Part shown: piece by piece, positions 10,216-20,131 of the stretch
How the letters are laid out: each line of letters begins with the position of its first letter
Position numbering within the stretch: the stretch's first letter is position 1
Source: Symbiodinium natans
Taxonomy: Eukaryota > Sar > Dinophyceae > Suessiales > Symbiodiniaceae
DNA: 57,050 bases
Reading direction: 5' to 3'
Assembly (NCBI GenBank): GCA_905221605.1
Contig: CAJNDS010000105.1
Location: forward strand, 171,001 to 228,050
Program-made: the position numbers and the translations under genes
The notes under the pieces: generated by a model
The model's input: only the letters and a program-made list of their open reading frames with translations
Databases searched by the model: none
What the model was told of the DNA's origin: nothing

Positions 10216-10372
10216 TTAGGGTTTAGGGTCAGTTTAGGGTTTAGGGTTTAGGGTTGAGGGTTTAGGGTTTAGGGTTTAGGGTGCAGAGAAGAGCATGAGG
10301 ACCCAGATCCGCCAGAGTTGAAGGGCTTTAGGGTTTCGGGGGGTTTAGGGCTGTCGGGTTTGGGGTTTTTCT

Positions 10373-10475
10373 AGGACCCAGAGTAGGCCCTTATTCCATT
10401 TTTTGGGGGGCTTCGGTTCCCTTTTCAGCCCCTCTCAACCAAAAAGGCTACCCTTTTTGTACCTAGGAAGACGTT
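10373..10475. mobile_element. MITE-like element, family E (ACCCAGAGTAGGCCCTTATT), copy 1
   Basis: Shares the left end GGACCCAGAGTAGGCCCTTA with elements at 11633, 45665 and 53420, and the GGCTACCCTTTTTGTACCTAG right part. The terminal inversion is weak in this copy. Confidence 0.5.
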
Positions 10476-10790
10476 TCGGGTTGAGGCAGTTTGGGGGTTG
10501 TGGTAGCTACAGATCTGGGGAGACGATCCCAAGCTCACTCTGGCTCTCTGCTGAGGCCCGAACCCCTGAACCCTATCACCCCTAAACCCTAAACCCTAAA
10601 CCCCAAATCCGCACATCTGATCTTCTTAATCTCTACCGCGCCGAAGCCCCCAAAGTGGTTTAGGGTTTAGGGTTTAGGGTTCAGGGTTCAGGGTTTAGGG
10701 TTTAGGGTTTAGGGCATTCGCTATACCCTGGTCTTCCTAGTCTGTAGACGTAGTTCCTGACTCCTTGAGTTGATGTTATGTTCTCCGGCC

Positions 10791-10836
10791 AGGCTCGTGG
10801 ACAAAGAGTACGTCTGCCTATGTGCCTCGCTCAGGG
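10791..10836 (+). other. Short exon-like segment (RLVDKEYVCLCASL), copy 1
   Basis: After a CCGGCCAG acceptor-like site the frame reads RLVDKEYVCLCASLRG and then enters a (TTTAGGG)n array. It is very short, and chance cannot be excluded. The second copy is at 31822-31867. Confidence 0.28.
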
Positions 10837-10902
10837 GTTTAGGGTTTAGGGTTTAGGGTTTAGGGTTTAGGGTTTAGGGTTTAGGGTTTAGGGTTTAGGG
10901 TC
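10834..10902 (+). repeat. (TTTAGGG)n array
   Basis: Nine or so perfect units. The counterpart is at about 31865-31933. Confidence 0.9.
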
Positions 10903-11041
10903 CAGGGATTTGGGTTTGGGGCATTGGGGTTTTCGGGCTTGAGGGGTTGAGGGGTTGAGGGTTGGGGGTCTAGGGTTTCCCCCCAGCACAATTACAGCTC
11001 CAAAGCTAGGACTGTTGGTTTGGTTTCTGAAGGGTTCCCTG

Positions 11042-11135
11042 GACCCTAAACACTAAACCCCAAACCCTAAACCCTAAACCCTAAACCCTAAACCCTAAAC
11101 CCTAAACCCTAAACCCTAAACCCTAAACCCTAAAC
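11042..11135 (-). repeat. (CCCTAAA)n array
   Basis: Perfect units leading into the island at 11136. With the array at 10834 it brackets an interval in the TTTAGGG-to-CCCTAAA order. Confidence 0.9.
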
Positions 11136-11252
11136 CTCTCTGATGAGGTCGTGGCCAAGCCCCGGACGTATTTGCCAACCGCACGCCGCTGCGAAAGCAG
11201 CGTGCCCACACCGATTTTGATCCTGGCCTTGAGGGAGGAGTGGGGCTTTTAG
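11136..11252 (+). other. Exon-like island (LSDEVVAKPRTYLPTARR), copy 1
   Basis: A 38-codon open frame follows a (CCCTAAA)n array (11042-11135). It reads LSDEVVAKPRTYLPTARR, then CESSVPTPILILALREEWGF, and stops where TTTAGGG begins. The composition is strongly protein-like. No family is recognised; it could be an internal or terminal exon. Confidence 0.45.
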
Positions 11253-11632
11253 GGTTTAGGAATTATAGGCTTTGGGTATGAATGGGAGTTGGTGTTGTGT
11301 GTTTGTGTATGTATGTGCAGCTCTTTTGATAAAGTCGGATCACGGGATCATGGGATTCCTGGGTGTCTGTGCTGAGGACTCAATCTCTGAAGCCCTACCC
11401 TGGGTTGTGCCCAGCACAGCAGGACGAGGAGTTTCGTTTGGTAGTTCGGGATAAACCTCCCCAATCCCTAAACCCAAGCCCGAAGGCTCGGAGGTGGCGA
11501 ACTTTACTCGGGCTTAGGCGCTCAGAGTTAACAATGCTGTTGAAATTCATGTGGTACTTAGACTCAGAAGCAGCTCCAGAGATCAACTCCTCCATTTTTC
11601 TCCCCCCCCCCCCCCCACGTACACCAGTAACA

Positions 11633-11747
11633 AGGACCCAGAGTATGCCCTCATTCCCTTCTTTTAGGCTTTGGGTCCCCTTATAAGCCCCTTTAAGCCA
11701 AAAAAACGAGCACCTTTTTTTATTCCTGGGTTACCCTTGGGTCTAGG
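11633..11747. mobile_element. MITE-like element, family E, copy 1
   Basis: AGGACCCAGAGTATGCCCTC on the left; GGGTTACCCTTGGGTCTAGG on the right. The ACCCA...TGGGT ends are inverted. Body about 115 bp. The counterpart is at 32667-32781. Confidence 0.58.
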
Positions 11748-11801
11748 TAGGTGCTGGCTCGCTAAGGAGCTGCTTGGCACCTTTCTGGCCCCTGCCAGCA
11801 T

Positions 11802-12028
11802 CTTGGCGGCCCAGTGGTACCCTTTGCCTGTTTTTTTTTTGGGGTTCTCTAGGTAGGCCCTTGGGATATTTCATATTTCCCTAATTGGGTTTAAGAGGAT
11901 CATATTTAGGAACATATTTTTCAGAGGGTTTCAAGGGCCATCCTGTTTCTGGGTTTCCTTGGTATAAAGCAACCAACCCCAACAGGGAGGGGGTGCCCTT
12001 ACGAGGATTTGGTTACTGGGCTGCCAAG
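11802..12028. mobile_element. MITE-like element, family F (CTTGGCGGCCCAGTGGTACC), copy 1
   Basis: CTTGGCGGCCCAGTGGTACC at the left and TTACTGGGCTGCCAAG at the right. At 227 bp it is twice the length of the copy at 27466. The excess (11857-11945) resembles sequence at 56971 and 51128, suggesting a nested insertion. Counterpart 32836-33062. Confidence 0.65.
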
Positions 12029-12138
12029 GTGTCAGCGCTCAGTCGGCTGGCGAAGTCTACTCGTTGGTCCAGGCCGTGCTTGCGGGTTCATTCGGTACTC
12101 ATAACCGAACCCAACTTGCATGTGCCATGTTGTACTAA
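12028..12138 (+). other. Exon-like segment (GEVYSLVQAVLAGSFGTHNR), copy 1
   Basis: Open frame of 36 codons: GVSAQSA, then GEVYSLVQAVLAGSFGTHNR, then TQLACAMLY and a stop. It starts at the right terminal repeat of a MITE-like element (CCAAG|G). It is protein-like but unrecognised. A 99-codon frame in another phase overlaps it. The second copy is at 33062-33172. Confidence 0.33.
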
Positions 12139-12139
12139 A

Positions 12140-13430
12140 ACGGGTTTTCATCGTGATGTTGTTGCTGTTACATGTCAATCTTGACCTTGATCCTCTTGTA
12201 GATCTCAGTATGCGTATTCGACTGACTAGTTTCTTGCAACATTGACCCTAGCACGAGAATGATATAGGTTGACAATAAAGGCACTGCGCGGCCGCCCGTG
12301 GTTTCTGAAAATCTGACTCCAGCCATAGGAGGCTTGTTTACGCTTCAGGCTATGTTGGGGCTTAGGATGCAGGCTGTAGGATGCTGGGTTTGGGGTTTAC
12401 GGTTTAGGGTTGAGTTCGCTGTTTAGGATGCAGGGGTTGAGAGTTGAGAGGTTTAGGTTAGCGTGTGAGTTTGGGGTTTAAGTCAGTTGGATCTCACAGA
12501 GTTTGTGTTTCGGTTTTTGCTTGGGAGGGGGTGGGGGAGATGGGGGGGGGTCATGGATTTCTTTGAACTACTCCATGCAAAATCAACCAAAAACTTATCT
12601 TCCCAGCTTGTCTGGAATCCCGGCGGAGGAGTTTCCGGTCTAAGGGGACGGGCGCGAGTGCAGCTGCTTCGGGTTTAAGGTGTTGCGGGTGCCTCGTCAT
12701 CCTTCAAGCAGGCCCTCAATTAAACCTGACGACCCCCCGCCCACCCCAAACTCCGATTCCTAAACCTAGCGGCTGCAGCCCCCCCCCCCCCCCCCCCCAA
12801 GAAAAAAAAACTAGATAAACAAAACAAAAATTAGTAACAACAAGTAAATACAACAGCACGCCCACACAAACAAACAGGACCATAGAAGCTCTAACCCCAA
12901 AGCCCAAGACCAAAGACCAAGGCTGTCAAAAGCCACCGGTTTCAAGGCTGCGGTCCTTAAAGCCACAGAGCGCCCTCTGCAGGCAAAGCCAAAGACTGGG
13001 AGGAAGCATCAAATTCGAGTCAAAGCTGCAAAGAGCGAATCTCCACAGGAGTTCGGGGGCTTACAGTAGGATTTAGGGGTTTATCGGCTTTTGGGGTCGC
13101 GCAACCAAACCCCACTGGAGGTGCAGGCCCGTTTTGGTAACAAACTGGGACATGCCAGCACTCCAAGTTCTGTTGAGCAATGGAGAGAACACTTCTGCCA
13201 CCCGTCAAAGAAGTCAGTTTAGCAATAGTTCGTTCATATGTTCAAATTTACAATGCAGTTCCTGCTTTGACAAGTACGAAATAAATTGACATGATGTTGG
13301 CGGTTAGTGGTGGTTGCATGCTTCCGAATTCTAATTATTTAGCATGGCTTGAGAAATATCGTATTGGGTAGGATTCACTTGCTTTTTTTTGTAAAATTGC
13401 ATGAATAGAGAGAGGCTTATATGCCTGTAT
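12140..13430. other. Stretch without a recognised gene
   Basis: Holds degenerate TTTAGGG-like units, an 18-bp poly-C run at 12780 and AT-rich unique DNA. Two 62-63-codon frames (12487-12678 plus, 13020-13208 minus) are open, but I cannot support them as genes. The counterpart is 33174-34465. Confidence 0.6.
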
Positions 13431-13603
13431 GTATATACATATATATATATACAGATACAATGTATATGTGTGTCTGTGTCTGTAAATCTATACGTGTGTC
13501 TACTTAAATATATGTATTTACTTTGCCCAGAGCATCCACTTCCCAAGCCCTCTCTACCCGCCGCACGGGGCATCTGGCTCAGACACATAGGCGCACACGC
13601 ACG

Positions 13604-13651
<48 letters not shown>

Positions 13652-13795
13652 AACAAAAGGGCCATGGGGGGGGGGGGGGGGGGGGGGGGGGGGTGCACAT
13701 ATATACCTCGATATATATATATATACATATATATATATACATATATATATATGCATATAAATTTACCAACATACATATATATATATACCATTGTT
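13430..13795. repeat. Microsatellite cluster: TA, CA, poly-G and TATG tracts, copy 1
   Basis: (TA)n, (CA)n, 28 consecutive G (13666-13693) and several (AT)n blocks. Long frames here are repeat products. The G run and CA tract differ in length from copy 2. Confidence 0.93.
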
Positions 13796-14269
13796 GATCA
13801 TGTGTACAAACATAACACACATATACATGTTCTGAAGATGTGCACCATGCATGAAGAGTTGCTTGTTCAATCACCTAAACGGAGCCTATGCATAGATCAG
13901 CTTATTGGTATGTAGGTAAAGCTGATTTTGACCAGAGAGTCTTGCCAACATTGATCAGCATGTTTGGTGTATGTGCACGAAAGTGCTTTTGAAAGCCGGA
14001 GCTCTGAAACCTGGGGTGCAAAGGACGCTAAACCTGAATTTCCGGGAAGAGTCGCCTTTCCCAAGGCCTAAACCCTGACCCTTAAAGACTAACCCCTAAA
14101 CCCGACGATGAGAGGAAGAAATCTTCTACCCACGCCCAAGCCCGAAGCCCCGAACTCCCAACCGCTGCAGCGACAAAGAAGAAAGGAACCCTAAACCCTA
14201 AACGCTGGACCCAAACCCTAAACCCTAAGGCCTGAACCCTAAACCCTAACCCTAAACCTTAAACTTCAA

Positions 14270-14362
14270 GGAAGGCACCTTGCGGAATTGGGCCTGCTGA
14301 CGCCCAAGAGATCCACGAGGGTCCATACTCAGGGACAACTCAATGCCCGTCTCTGGGGTTAG
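14270..14362 (+). other. Exon-like island (GRHLAELGLLTPKRS), copy 1
   Basis: After TTCAAG|G the frame GRHLAELGLLTPKRSTRV then HTQGQLNARLWG is open to a stop inside the first TTAGGG. CCCTAAA-type repeats precede it and TTTAGGG repeats follow. Unrecognised. Confidence 0.4.
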
Positions 14363-14409
14363 GGTTTAGTGTTTAGGGTATAGGGTTTAGGGTTGAGGGG
14401 ACCAACAAA

Positions 14410-14690
14410 TTCTAATGTTGACTTCACATTAGGACTTCCCGCCGCAATTATAAAATCCAGCTGCCAGAACACAATAATGTAGCCCGCCACAATTATAAAA
14501 TCCAGCCCGGAATATTCTTCTAAAAGTGATCCCCCAGAAGCTCGCAGTAGAGGCTCACTTAGCCCACTGTGGTGGCACCGGGACAGCTAGACCTACCAGG
14601 ATTTAGGCGGATATTATTGAGGAGGCCCTGGCCGGAGAGATTGATCAATGAAGGGGGGGGGGGTTTATTAATGCGAAGTCAACATTAACA
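14410..14690. mobile_element. MITE-like element, family L (TTCTAATGTTGACTTCACAT), copy 1
   Basis: The ends TTCTAATGTTGACTTCACAT and ATGCGAAGTCAACATTAACA are inverted, about 20 of 22 matching. Inside, a CCGCMRCAATTATAAAATCCAGC block is repeated twice. 281 bp. Counterpart 35448-35728. Confidence 0.7.
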
Positions 14691-15272
14691 TGGAAAGGAA
14701 CCCGTATCCAGGACTTGTTTGGCTGGGATCTGCACTTTAAGTTCGAGTCGGCAGAATTGCTCAGTTTCCGGATTTCTACTAACGTTGCCCAGGTTTAGGA
14801 TTCCTACTAGTTGCCTGAGAACCCCAAAAGAACAATTAATCATGTTCTTCCTGCTAGGGGCAATATATGGATTATTATTTGATATTTGTTGGGGGTTCTT
14901 CAGCAAATGGTGGGTTCTGGGTTCAGAGTTTAGAGTAGGCCCGAGGGTTGTCGAGATGCTTTGGGTGTAGGAGTGGTGCTTAGGAGTTCCTGGCGAAGGT
15001 TGCGATTCAGGATGCTTGGGACAACGCGGGACTTAGCAGATAGATGAGCGTAAGATGCGTTGGATTGTGGCCTGAGGGTTGTGAGTTTTTGGGGTTTAGG
15101 GCTTAGATGGTTTCGGGTTTCGGGCTTAGGGTTGGCATGTGCTGTCTGTGTTCTTGCTACGTGGGGCAGTGGAATGCTTTCGTTTTGGTAACCCTTAAGC
15201 CCTCACCCTGAACCTATTGATTTGTTTTTAGGCGGAGGGTGGGGGGGGGGGTGCTTAACAAAAGAGTTGTGC

Positions 15273-15374
15273 TTTGGGATGTTTCCCCTTCTACCATCAG
15301 CCCCTAGTAGGGATTCCAGTACCCCCTGTTGTAATCCCTATGAAAGACTTTTAGTATAAGGGTGAACATCCCAA
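15273..15374. mobile_element. MITE-like element, family I (TTTGGGATGTTTCCCCTTCT), copy 1
   Basis: TTTGGGATGTTTCCCCTTCT on the left; TATAAGGGTGAACATCCCAA on the right. It shares AGTAGGGATTNNNGTACCCCC with 3328-3418. Counterpart 36311-36412. Confidence 0.62.
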
Positions 15375-15520
15375 GTTGTGCTCCTCATTGTCATGGTCTG
15401 AGGCCTATCGTTGGGGATGCTCGGTATGGCAGCGCCACGCGCTCAGAGCAGGTCAAGGGAGCAAAGGAGGGACCCTGATAAGGGACCTTAGAGGCTTTTT
15501 GGGGGGTGATTTAGGGGCTA

Positions 15521-15583
15521 CTTAGGTATAGGGGAAGAAGATGAAGGGTCCCTTCTAGGGGGTCCCTCCTTATACCCCTTAAG
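15521..15583. mobile_element. Small inverted-repeat element (CTTAGGTATAGGGG), copy 1
   Basis: CTTAGGTATAGGGG and TATACCCCTTAAG bound a 63-bp hairpin-forming unit. Probably a minimal MITE remnant. Counterpart 36559-36621. Confidence 0.5.
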
Positions 15584-15847
15584 CAAGAGCCGCGACTTTG
15601 CTTTGCTTTCATCCAGCCGGTGCTTCACATGCTGCACTCTCCTGCGCCTCAGGGGCTTGTTCGCACCCGTTGCTGGGTCTTGGGTAGGAGAGGGCGGATT
15701 GGGTGTAAGGTTTCGGGTTTCGGGTTTCAGGGTCCGCCGGGGCTTTACTTGGGTTTTTGAATATTTAGCCTCTGACAGCTTTCGCCTTTGGCTTGCAGAG
15801 CCATTTGGGCGTGTTTCTGTATCTGTTTCTGAGCACTTTGTCACCTG

Positions 15848-15867
15848 GTTTTTCTTGTCTTTGGCAG
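15848..15867 (+). promoter_or_regulatory. Candidate spliced-leader trans-splice acceptor of the lipase gene
   Basis: A pyrimidine-rich run ending in TTGGCAG lies 42 nt upstream of the lipase ATG, with no other AG between it and the run. Dinoflagellate mRNAs receive a 22-nt spliced leader at such AG sites, so this is the likely 5' end of the mature mRNA body. It is inferred from position and composition only. Confidence 0.4.
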
Positions 15868-15909
15868 CCTCGGCTCGGCAGCTAACACCTGCTCCATCTC
15901 CATCACACC

Positions 15910-17281
15910 ATGCTCGCTTGCCAAATCCTGCTTGTAGCGTTCATACCATCCTTGGCCCTTCGTCGTGACATCGACAAGGAGGGGGACCAGGAGCTTCATG
16001 CTCATGGCGCGCATCGCGCGTGCTCTCCGGCCGAAACCATTGCCTATAACCACGTGGCGATTCCAAGGCCACAGGAGTTGGCCGATTGGAAGGAGGCTCT
16101 GTCCACAGCAGGGCCGCTAGCAAGTCCCATCGGAGAGGGGGACGGCCTCATCATTGATCTCGCGATGAGGATGGCCATGCTGCCCTATGGGCGCATGGTT
16201 GAAGGTGTGTCCTTTACCTCGTTCTCGACCTACGCTTCGCGGCCTAGCTTGATCTATGGCACGCTGCATTTCGTCGGTTCGTTATGGGAGTAGTCCCGCT
16301 TGCCACAGCACAGCATAAAGCCTAAACCCTAAACCCTAAACCCTAAACCCAAGGCTTGTTGTGAGGGTGAGACAGCAGAGGAAAGGCGATGATACCCCCA
16401 GCATGGGAGAGCTACTGGTTCGAGGGAAAGCGGAGCACAAGAAGACAAGAGGCGCAAAAGCTACGTGGAATAAGGACGACAGCCCCTATGCCGCAGTCTA
16501 CATCATCAGGCTCTCGGATGGCGGGGTGGGCTTGGTTTTCAGCTTCAAAGGATCGACAAATCTCAAGGACTGGGCCAGGAATTTAGACTTCCTGGGTACA
16601 CACTTTGAGGGATCGAATAATTCCCACGTGAAGGTGCATCGTGGTTTCCAGGCGCATGCGAACAGCATCTGGACCTCGTTGAAGGATGCTGTCACGGACC
16701 TCGCCGTTCACCGGCTGCTTATTGACACCTGGAACATCCAGGATGCTTACGCCAACGAGTTCACGGACTACGTCACGCACGGCACATGGAGCTGGTGCAT
16801 CTGCGTTGGGCACAGCCTTGGCGGGGCAATGGCAGACATTTTCGCGGAAAATATCGTCACACGTTACAAGGGTCGCAACAGGGGTCCAGTCTATGCCGTG
16901 ACGATCGATGCTCCCATCCCTGGAAACAAGGCCTTCAATCTTGACATGGCTCAGAACATTCTTCCACACGGCGGGCTTCGTATCGAGAATCCTGGCGATC
17001 CTGTGCCCTGGACAGGGTATGGTGGCATCACGCTCAGGAAACGCCAAGTTCACGGAATGCAGTGGAGGCTGCCAAAGCCATCAGCAAAATTCAGTCTTTA
17101 TGATACCCACACACTATTCCCCATAGAGGCGCAGTCGGAGAGTGGCAACAAGACGTGCCGGCTGTATACCTTCCAGGACTATGATCCTGACACCGACCCG
17201 CAAGACACCTGGTTACAAAACTACCACAAGATGGCGTGGGTCTACGGAGCTGAGACAGCATCGTTCGTTCGGGCGGATTGA
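15910..17281 (+). CDS. Class 3 (Lipase_3) secreted lipase-like hydrolase, two exons, copy 1
   Basis: This is the best-supported gene in the window. Exon 1 (15910-16280) begins with ATG and a hydrophobic signal-peptide-like start (MLACQILLVAFIPSLA). Exon 2 (16354-17281) carries the alpha/beta-hydrolase fold. Joining them across a GT-AG intron (16281-16353) keeps the frame, rebuilds one Ser codon and gives 432 residues. In that numbering the nucleophile elbow GHSLGG puts the catalytic Ser at about 278. NPGDPVPW gives a likely Asp at about 339 and YDTHTLF a likely His at about 376. FKGSTNLKDW and VHRGF match the oxyanion-side and lid-side strands of class 3 lipases. The family hydrolyses acylglycerol or phospholipid esters; the substrate here is unknown. 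Expected location is the secretory pathway. A pyrimidine-rich AG lies 42 nt before the ATG. The frame 16583-17053 on the minus strand is a shadow. Confidence 0.85.
16281..16353 (+). other. 73-nt GT-AG intron of the lipase gene containing (CCCTAAA)n
   Basis: Exon 1 runs into a stop at 16291 and exon 2 lies in another frame, so an intron or frameshift is needed. A donor at 16281 (TC|GTTATGGG) and an acceptor at 16352-16353 (CCCAAG|G) are phase-compatible and give one open protein. The 3' half holds about four CCCTAAA units (16320-16350), which supply CTAAAC, a plausible branch-point motif. AG|G is the acceptor context favoured in dinoflagellates. The exact borders are inferred. Confidence 0.6.
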
Positions 17282-17501
17282 GCCCGACCTCACTCGGAAC
17301 CTTGCCGAGACGAGGAGACCAAGTGAACACGCTCCGGCTCGGGCAGTTAACAGAGAGCGCGCCAGTGCTGACCTGTCACAAGCGCAATCTAAATCGCAGA
17401 GTTTATTTCCCTGACCCCTAAACCCCGAAACCCCTAAACTTTCCCTAAACCCCTAAACACCTAAACCCTGAACCCTAAACCCTTCGATCTCGAATGCCCA
17501 G

Positions 17502-17592
17502 GGACATCTGGCCTGGTGCGCGCGGCTGTTCCTCCATTGCCGGCAGGTTTCCATGAGGGACCAGAGGGGAGGTCCGAGCCCCGAAGACTTGG
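17502..17592 (+). other. Exon-like island (GHLAWCARLFLHCRQVSMRD), copy 1
   Basis: After GCCCAG|G the frame reads GHLAWCARLFLHCRQVSMRD then QRGGPSPEDLG. It is bounded by CCCTAAA repeats on the left (17412-17480) and TTTAGGG repeats on the right (17592 on). It lies downstream of the lipase stop and need not belong to that gene. Confidence 0.4.
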
Positions 17593-17817
17593 GGTTTAGG
17601 GAGGGCCTAGAGTTTAGGGTTTAGGGTTTGGGGTTTAGGGTTTTGGCGTTTAGGGTTTGGGGTTTAGGGTTTGGGGTTTAGGGGTTAAGTTTCTGGGTTT
17701 TCGGGATGTGAGGGGCGGCCCTGGGGCGACTGGGCAGTGGGAACCCGAATTCATCAAAGTTGAACGCGAACCGGAAGGTAGTAAGCATCGCAAAATCAGG
17801 CACTGGAAGATTCGGGA

Positions 17818-17909
17818 AGTTCTCTAAAGTAGGGCCCCATTTGGGTTTCCTATAGAAGAAGGCACCCTTATCATGAGGTCCCTACAAGGGACCCTAATTT
17901 ACAGAACTG
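17818..17909. mobile_element. MITE-like element, family C (AGTTCTCTAAAGTAGGGCCC), copy 1
   Basis: AGTTCTCTAAAGTAGGGCCC and GGGACCCTAATTTACAGAAC are inverted (about 17 of 20). 92 bp. Counterpart 38856-38947. Confidence 0.68.
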
Positions 17910-18473
17910 CCCAGATGCAAGCTGAGACCAAGTAGCCCCTAAACTCCTAACACCCAAACCCTAAACCCTGAAGATGGAGATCCCCGCATTCCGAAACCCT
18001 AAGCCCCAAGCCCTAAACCCTGAACCAGACCCTGAACCCCAAACCCTAAACCCTAAACCCTACGATCCGAACTGTGATTCGCCCTAGGCTTGTGGGTACT
18101 CTAGACTGTGGTGCCCTATCTCGGATGTAGGGTTGAGGGTTCAGGGTTCAGGGTTTAGGGTCAGGCCTCGTATGGTAAAGAGGAGGGTATTGCAGCAGAA
18201 GACCCGAATTTCACGAAGGAAGATTCCAGGGATATCGGAGTCTTTGCGCAGTTCCGTGTCTTCAGGGACCCCAGTTGTGGGTTTATAGGGTTCCGGGTCG
18301 AATCACAGGACTCTTACTCGACTTCTAAAAGGTTCACCGGAGTTTTAGCAGACTGCTTAAAATTGTAGGTCAGACTCTTGCTGCAAGTCGGCCAGACGGA
18401 CTTGTACAGTACGGGTTGACCCAAGTATATACTCCCTGATACTTGCTTGTCTGAAGTCCGAACTCCGAAAAAA

Positions 18474-18580
18474 GTTGGTATTTCCCGAGATGGGGTTACC
18501 CCTTTTATACCCCAAATAGAAAAGATTCTTCTTACAGGGACCTTGAAAAAGGGTACCCCTATTTTCGGAAACCCCCAACT
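18474..18580. mobile_element. MITE-like element, family B, duplication copy 1
   Basis: AGTTGGTATTTCCCGAGATG on the left pairs with TATTTTCGGAAACCCCCAAC on the right. About 107 bp. The counterpart is at 39512-39618. Confidence 0.62.
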
Positions 18581-18786
18581 AGGTACCCGAGGGAGCATGA
18601 CACCCCAACATGTCGGGCTCAGGGTTTCAGCAGTCATGCCGTGTTGAGCCTAAACCTTCAACCCCAAACCCCTTCAGACCAGTCAGCCCTAAGCCCTAAG
18701 CCTGTGTGCTGTGGCAGCTACATGTCTGATGCATGGGAAGGATGAGCGGTATAGTGGAGGAGTTGACTCGGTGACGATGAGGAGCG

Positions 18787-19050
18787 TCCTGCGCTTCGCC
18801 GGACGTGAAACAAGCCTTCCTCACGGCGCCCTTGCTGTCGCGAGGGATCCCTATCATCCTGAGGGCCCTCTTCAGGAGATTCAATATCTGCAAAGAACGG
18901 CTCTGGATCGTACATCACGCGCTTTACGGCCTGACCACGTCGCCGAGGTCGTGGTCGGTCCATCGAGACGGCACCCTCAAAGCGACTAAGGTCCAAGTGG
19001 AAGGCTGTGAGGCCCACTTCGAGCAGTTCCACAGCGACGAGAATGTCCCT
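18787..19050 (+). pseudogene. Ty1/copia reverse-transcriptase remnant (RVT_2), copy 1
   Basis: The frame contains DVKQAFLTAPL, the conserved start of the copia RT core, and then ICKERLWIVHHALYGLTTSP with RSW. The latter matches the LW.V..ALYGL..SPR.W block of Ty1/copia polymerases. The piece covers only about 85 residues of the RT, and its catalytic YxDD block, integrase and LTRs are not seen. The 3' end runs straight into a (CCCTAAG)n array. It is a dead fragment of a retrotransposon. Confidence 0.72.
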
Positions 19051-19150
19051 AAGCCCTAAGCCCTAAGCTCTAAGCCCTAAGCCCTAAGCCCTAAGCCCTA
19101 AGCCCTAAGCCCTAAGCCCTAAGCCCTAAGCCCTAAGCCTAAGCCCTAAT
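19047..19150 (-). repeat. (CCCTAAG)n variant array, copy 1
   Basis: About 14 CCCTAAG units, a homogenised variant of CCCTAAA, directly after the copia remnant. The counterpart is at 40085-40188. Confidence 0.92.
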
Positions 19151-19317
19151 CCCTAAAACCCTAAACCCTAGCCCTAAACCCTAAACCTTAAAACCCTAAA
19201 CCCTAAACCCTCAACCCCAGAAAGCCCTTCTAGGTCTCTTCCTGGCGACGTCGCCGCTGCCTGCGGAGCTGACGCGGGCTTTGGGGTGGCTTGAGCCCGT
19301 TGACGCCTGAACCTTTG

Positions 19318-19450
19318 GGGTTTATAGGGTTTATAGGCTTTATAGGGCTTATAGGGTTTATGGGGTTTATAGGGTTTACAAGATTTATAGGGTTTATAGG
19401 TTTCTTTTTAGGGTTTATAGTGTTTATAGGGTTGTGGCGTTTAAAGGGTT
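19318..19450 (+). repeat. GTTTATAGG-type variant array
   Basis: Degenerate GGGTTTATA units, another telomere-like variant. The counterpart is at about 40356-40488. Beyond the following TTTAGGC/TTTAGGG units (19550-19616) I see no gene up to the gap at 20132. Confidence 0.85.
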
Positions 19451-20131
19451 TATGGTGTAAATAGGATTTAGGGTTTAGGGTTGGGAGGTTGGAGTCCAGG
19501 ATTCATGTCTGTAGGGCTTGAAAGTTCATGTGGGTAGAATAGGGTTTAGGCTTTAGGCTTTAGGCTTTAGGCTTTAGGGTTTAGGGTTTAGGGTTTAGGG
19601 TTTAGGGTTTAGGGTTATAGATCGTTTCTTGTGTTTTTTCCTGGGCGTCCTCTGGCCTCCAACAATCGTAGCTCCGCACAGAGGACAGTCGAGGCTAAAC
19701 CCTAAACCCTAAACCCTAAAGTGTATGTTTAACACCCTTCTTCTTGTCTTAGGATTTCTGGTTCAGCATACCTTCAATCCCTTGCTTCCCTCATGACAAG
19801 GGCCCTGAACCTGAAAGTGCACGAGTCGGAGGATCGGGGTGCACCGAGAACGCACAAACCTAAGCCACGAAAGCCTACTAGCCCCCGCAGCCTGCCCTGT
19901 TAAGCAGGTACATACACTTAGAGGGCGTACAGTTGGGGCCTCCCCCCCCCGCTTCCTTGACGGCAAAATGATTGCAGGTCTTCTTCCCAGATATGGGGAT
20001 GCCGAGATTTAGGTACCTCTAAGGGGTTTACATGGGCACCTAATTCCCTGGTTCAATTCTCCACTAAAGAACGAGAGAGCCCCCTGAGCTGAGCCTTATA
20101 AGCCCTAAGTGGGAAGTCGGGAATCAGGCCT

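Larger units (their letters stand above)
7512..20131. repeat. 12.6-kb segmental duplication, copy 1 (ends at assembly gap)
   Basis: From GTGAACCCCAAACTCTG onward this segment is matched by 28543-41169 at an offset of 21,031-21,038 bp. The offset changes only at poly-C/poly-G, CA and TA tracts. It includes the lipase gene, the copia remnant, several exon islands and the MITE-like elements. The left edge lies in a TTTAGGG array. The right edge is cut by the N gap, so its true length is unknown. Confidence 0.93.

Noticed and set aside
13331-13915. Frames of 106-141 codons over the TA/CA/poly-G cluster
   Set aside because: Their sequence is Tyr/Ile, His/Thr, Cys/Val and Gly/Pro repeats dictated by microsatellites. 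The same holds for copy 2.
15799-15810. Relict dinoflagellate spliced leader (AGCCATTTGGGC)
   Set aside because: Eleven of 12 bases match the core of the spliced leader, but the flanks do not. The lipase gene keeps an intron, which argues against retroposition. Probably chance.
16583-17053. 156-codon minus-strand frame
   Set aside because: It lies fully antisense to lipase exon 2, which has the conserved catalytic motifs. It is a shadow.
18314-18647. Overlapping 66-107-codon frames around 18314-18647
   Set aside because: They read through a MITE with inverted ends on both strands, which explains their openness.
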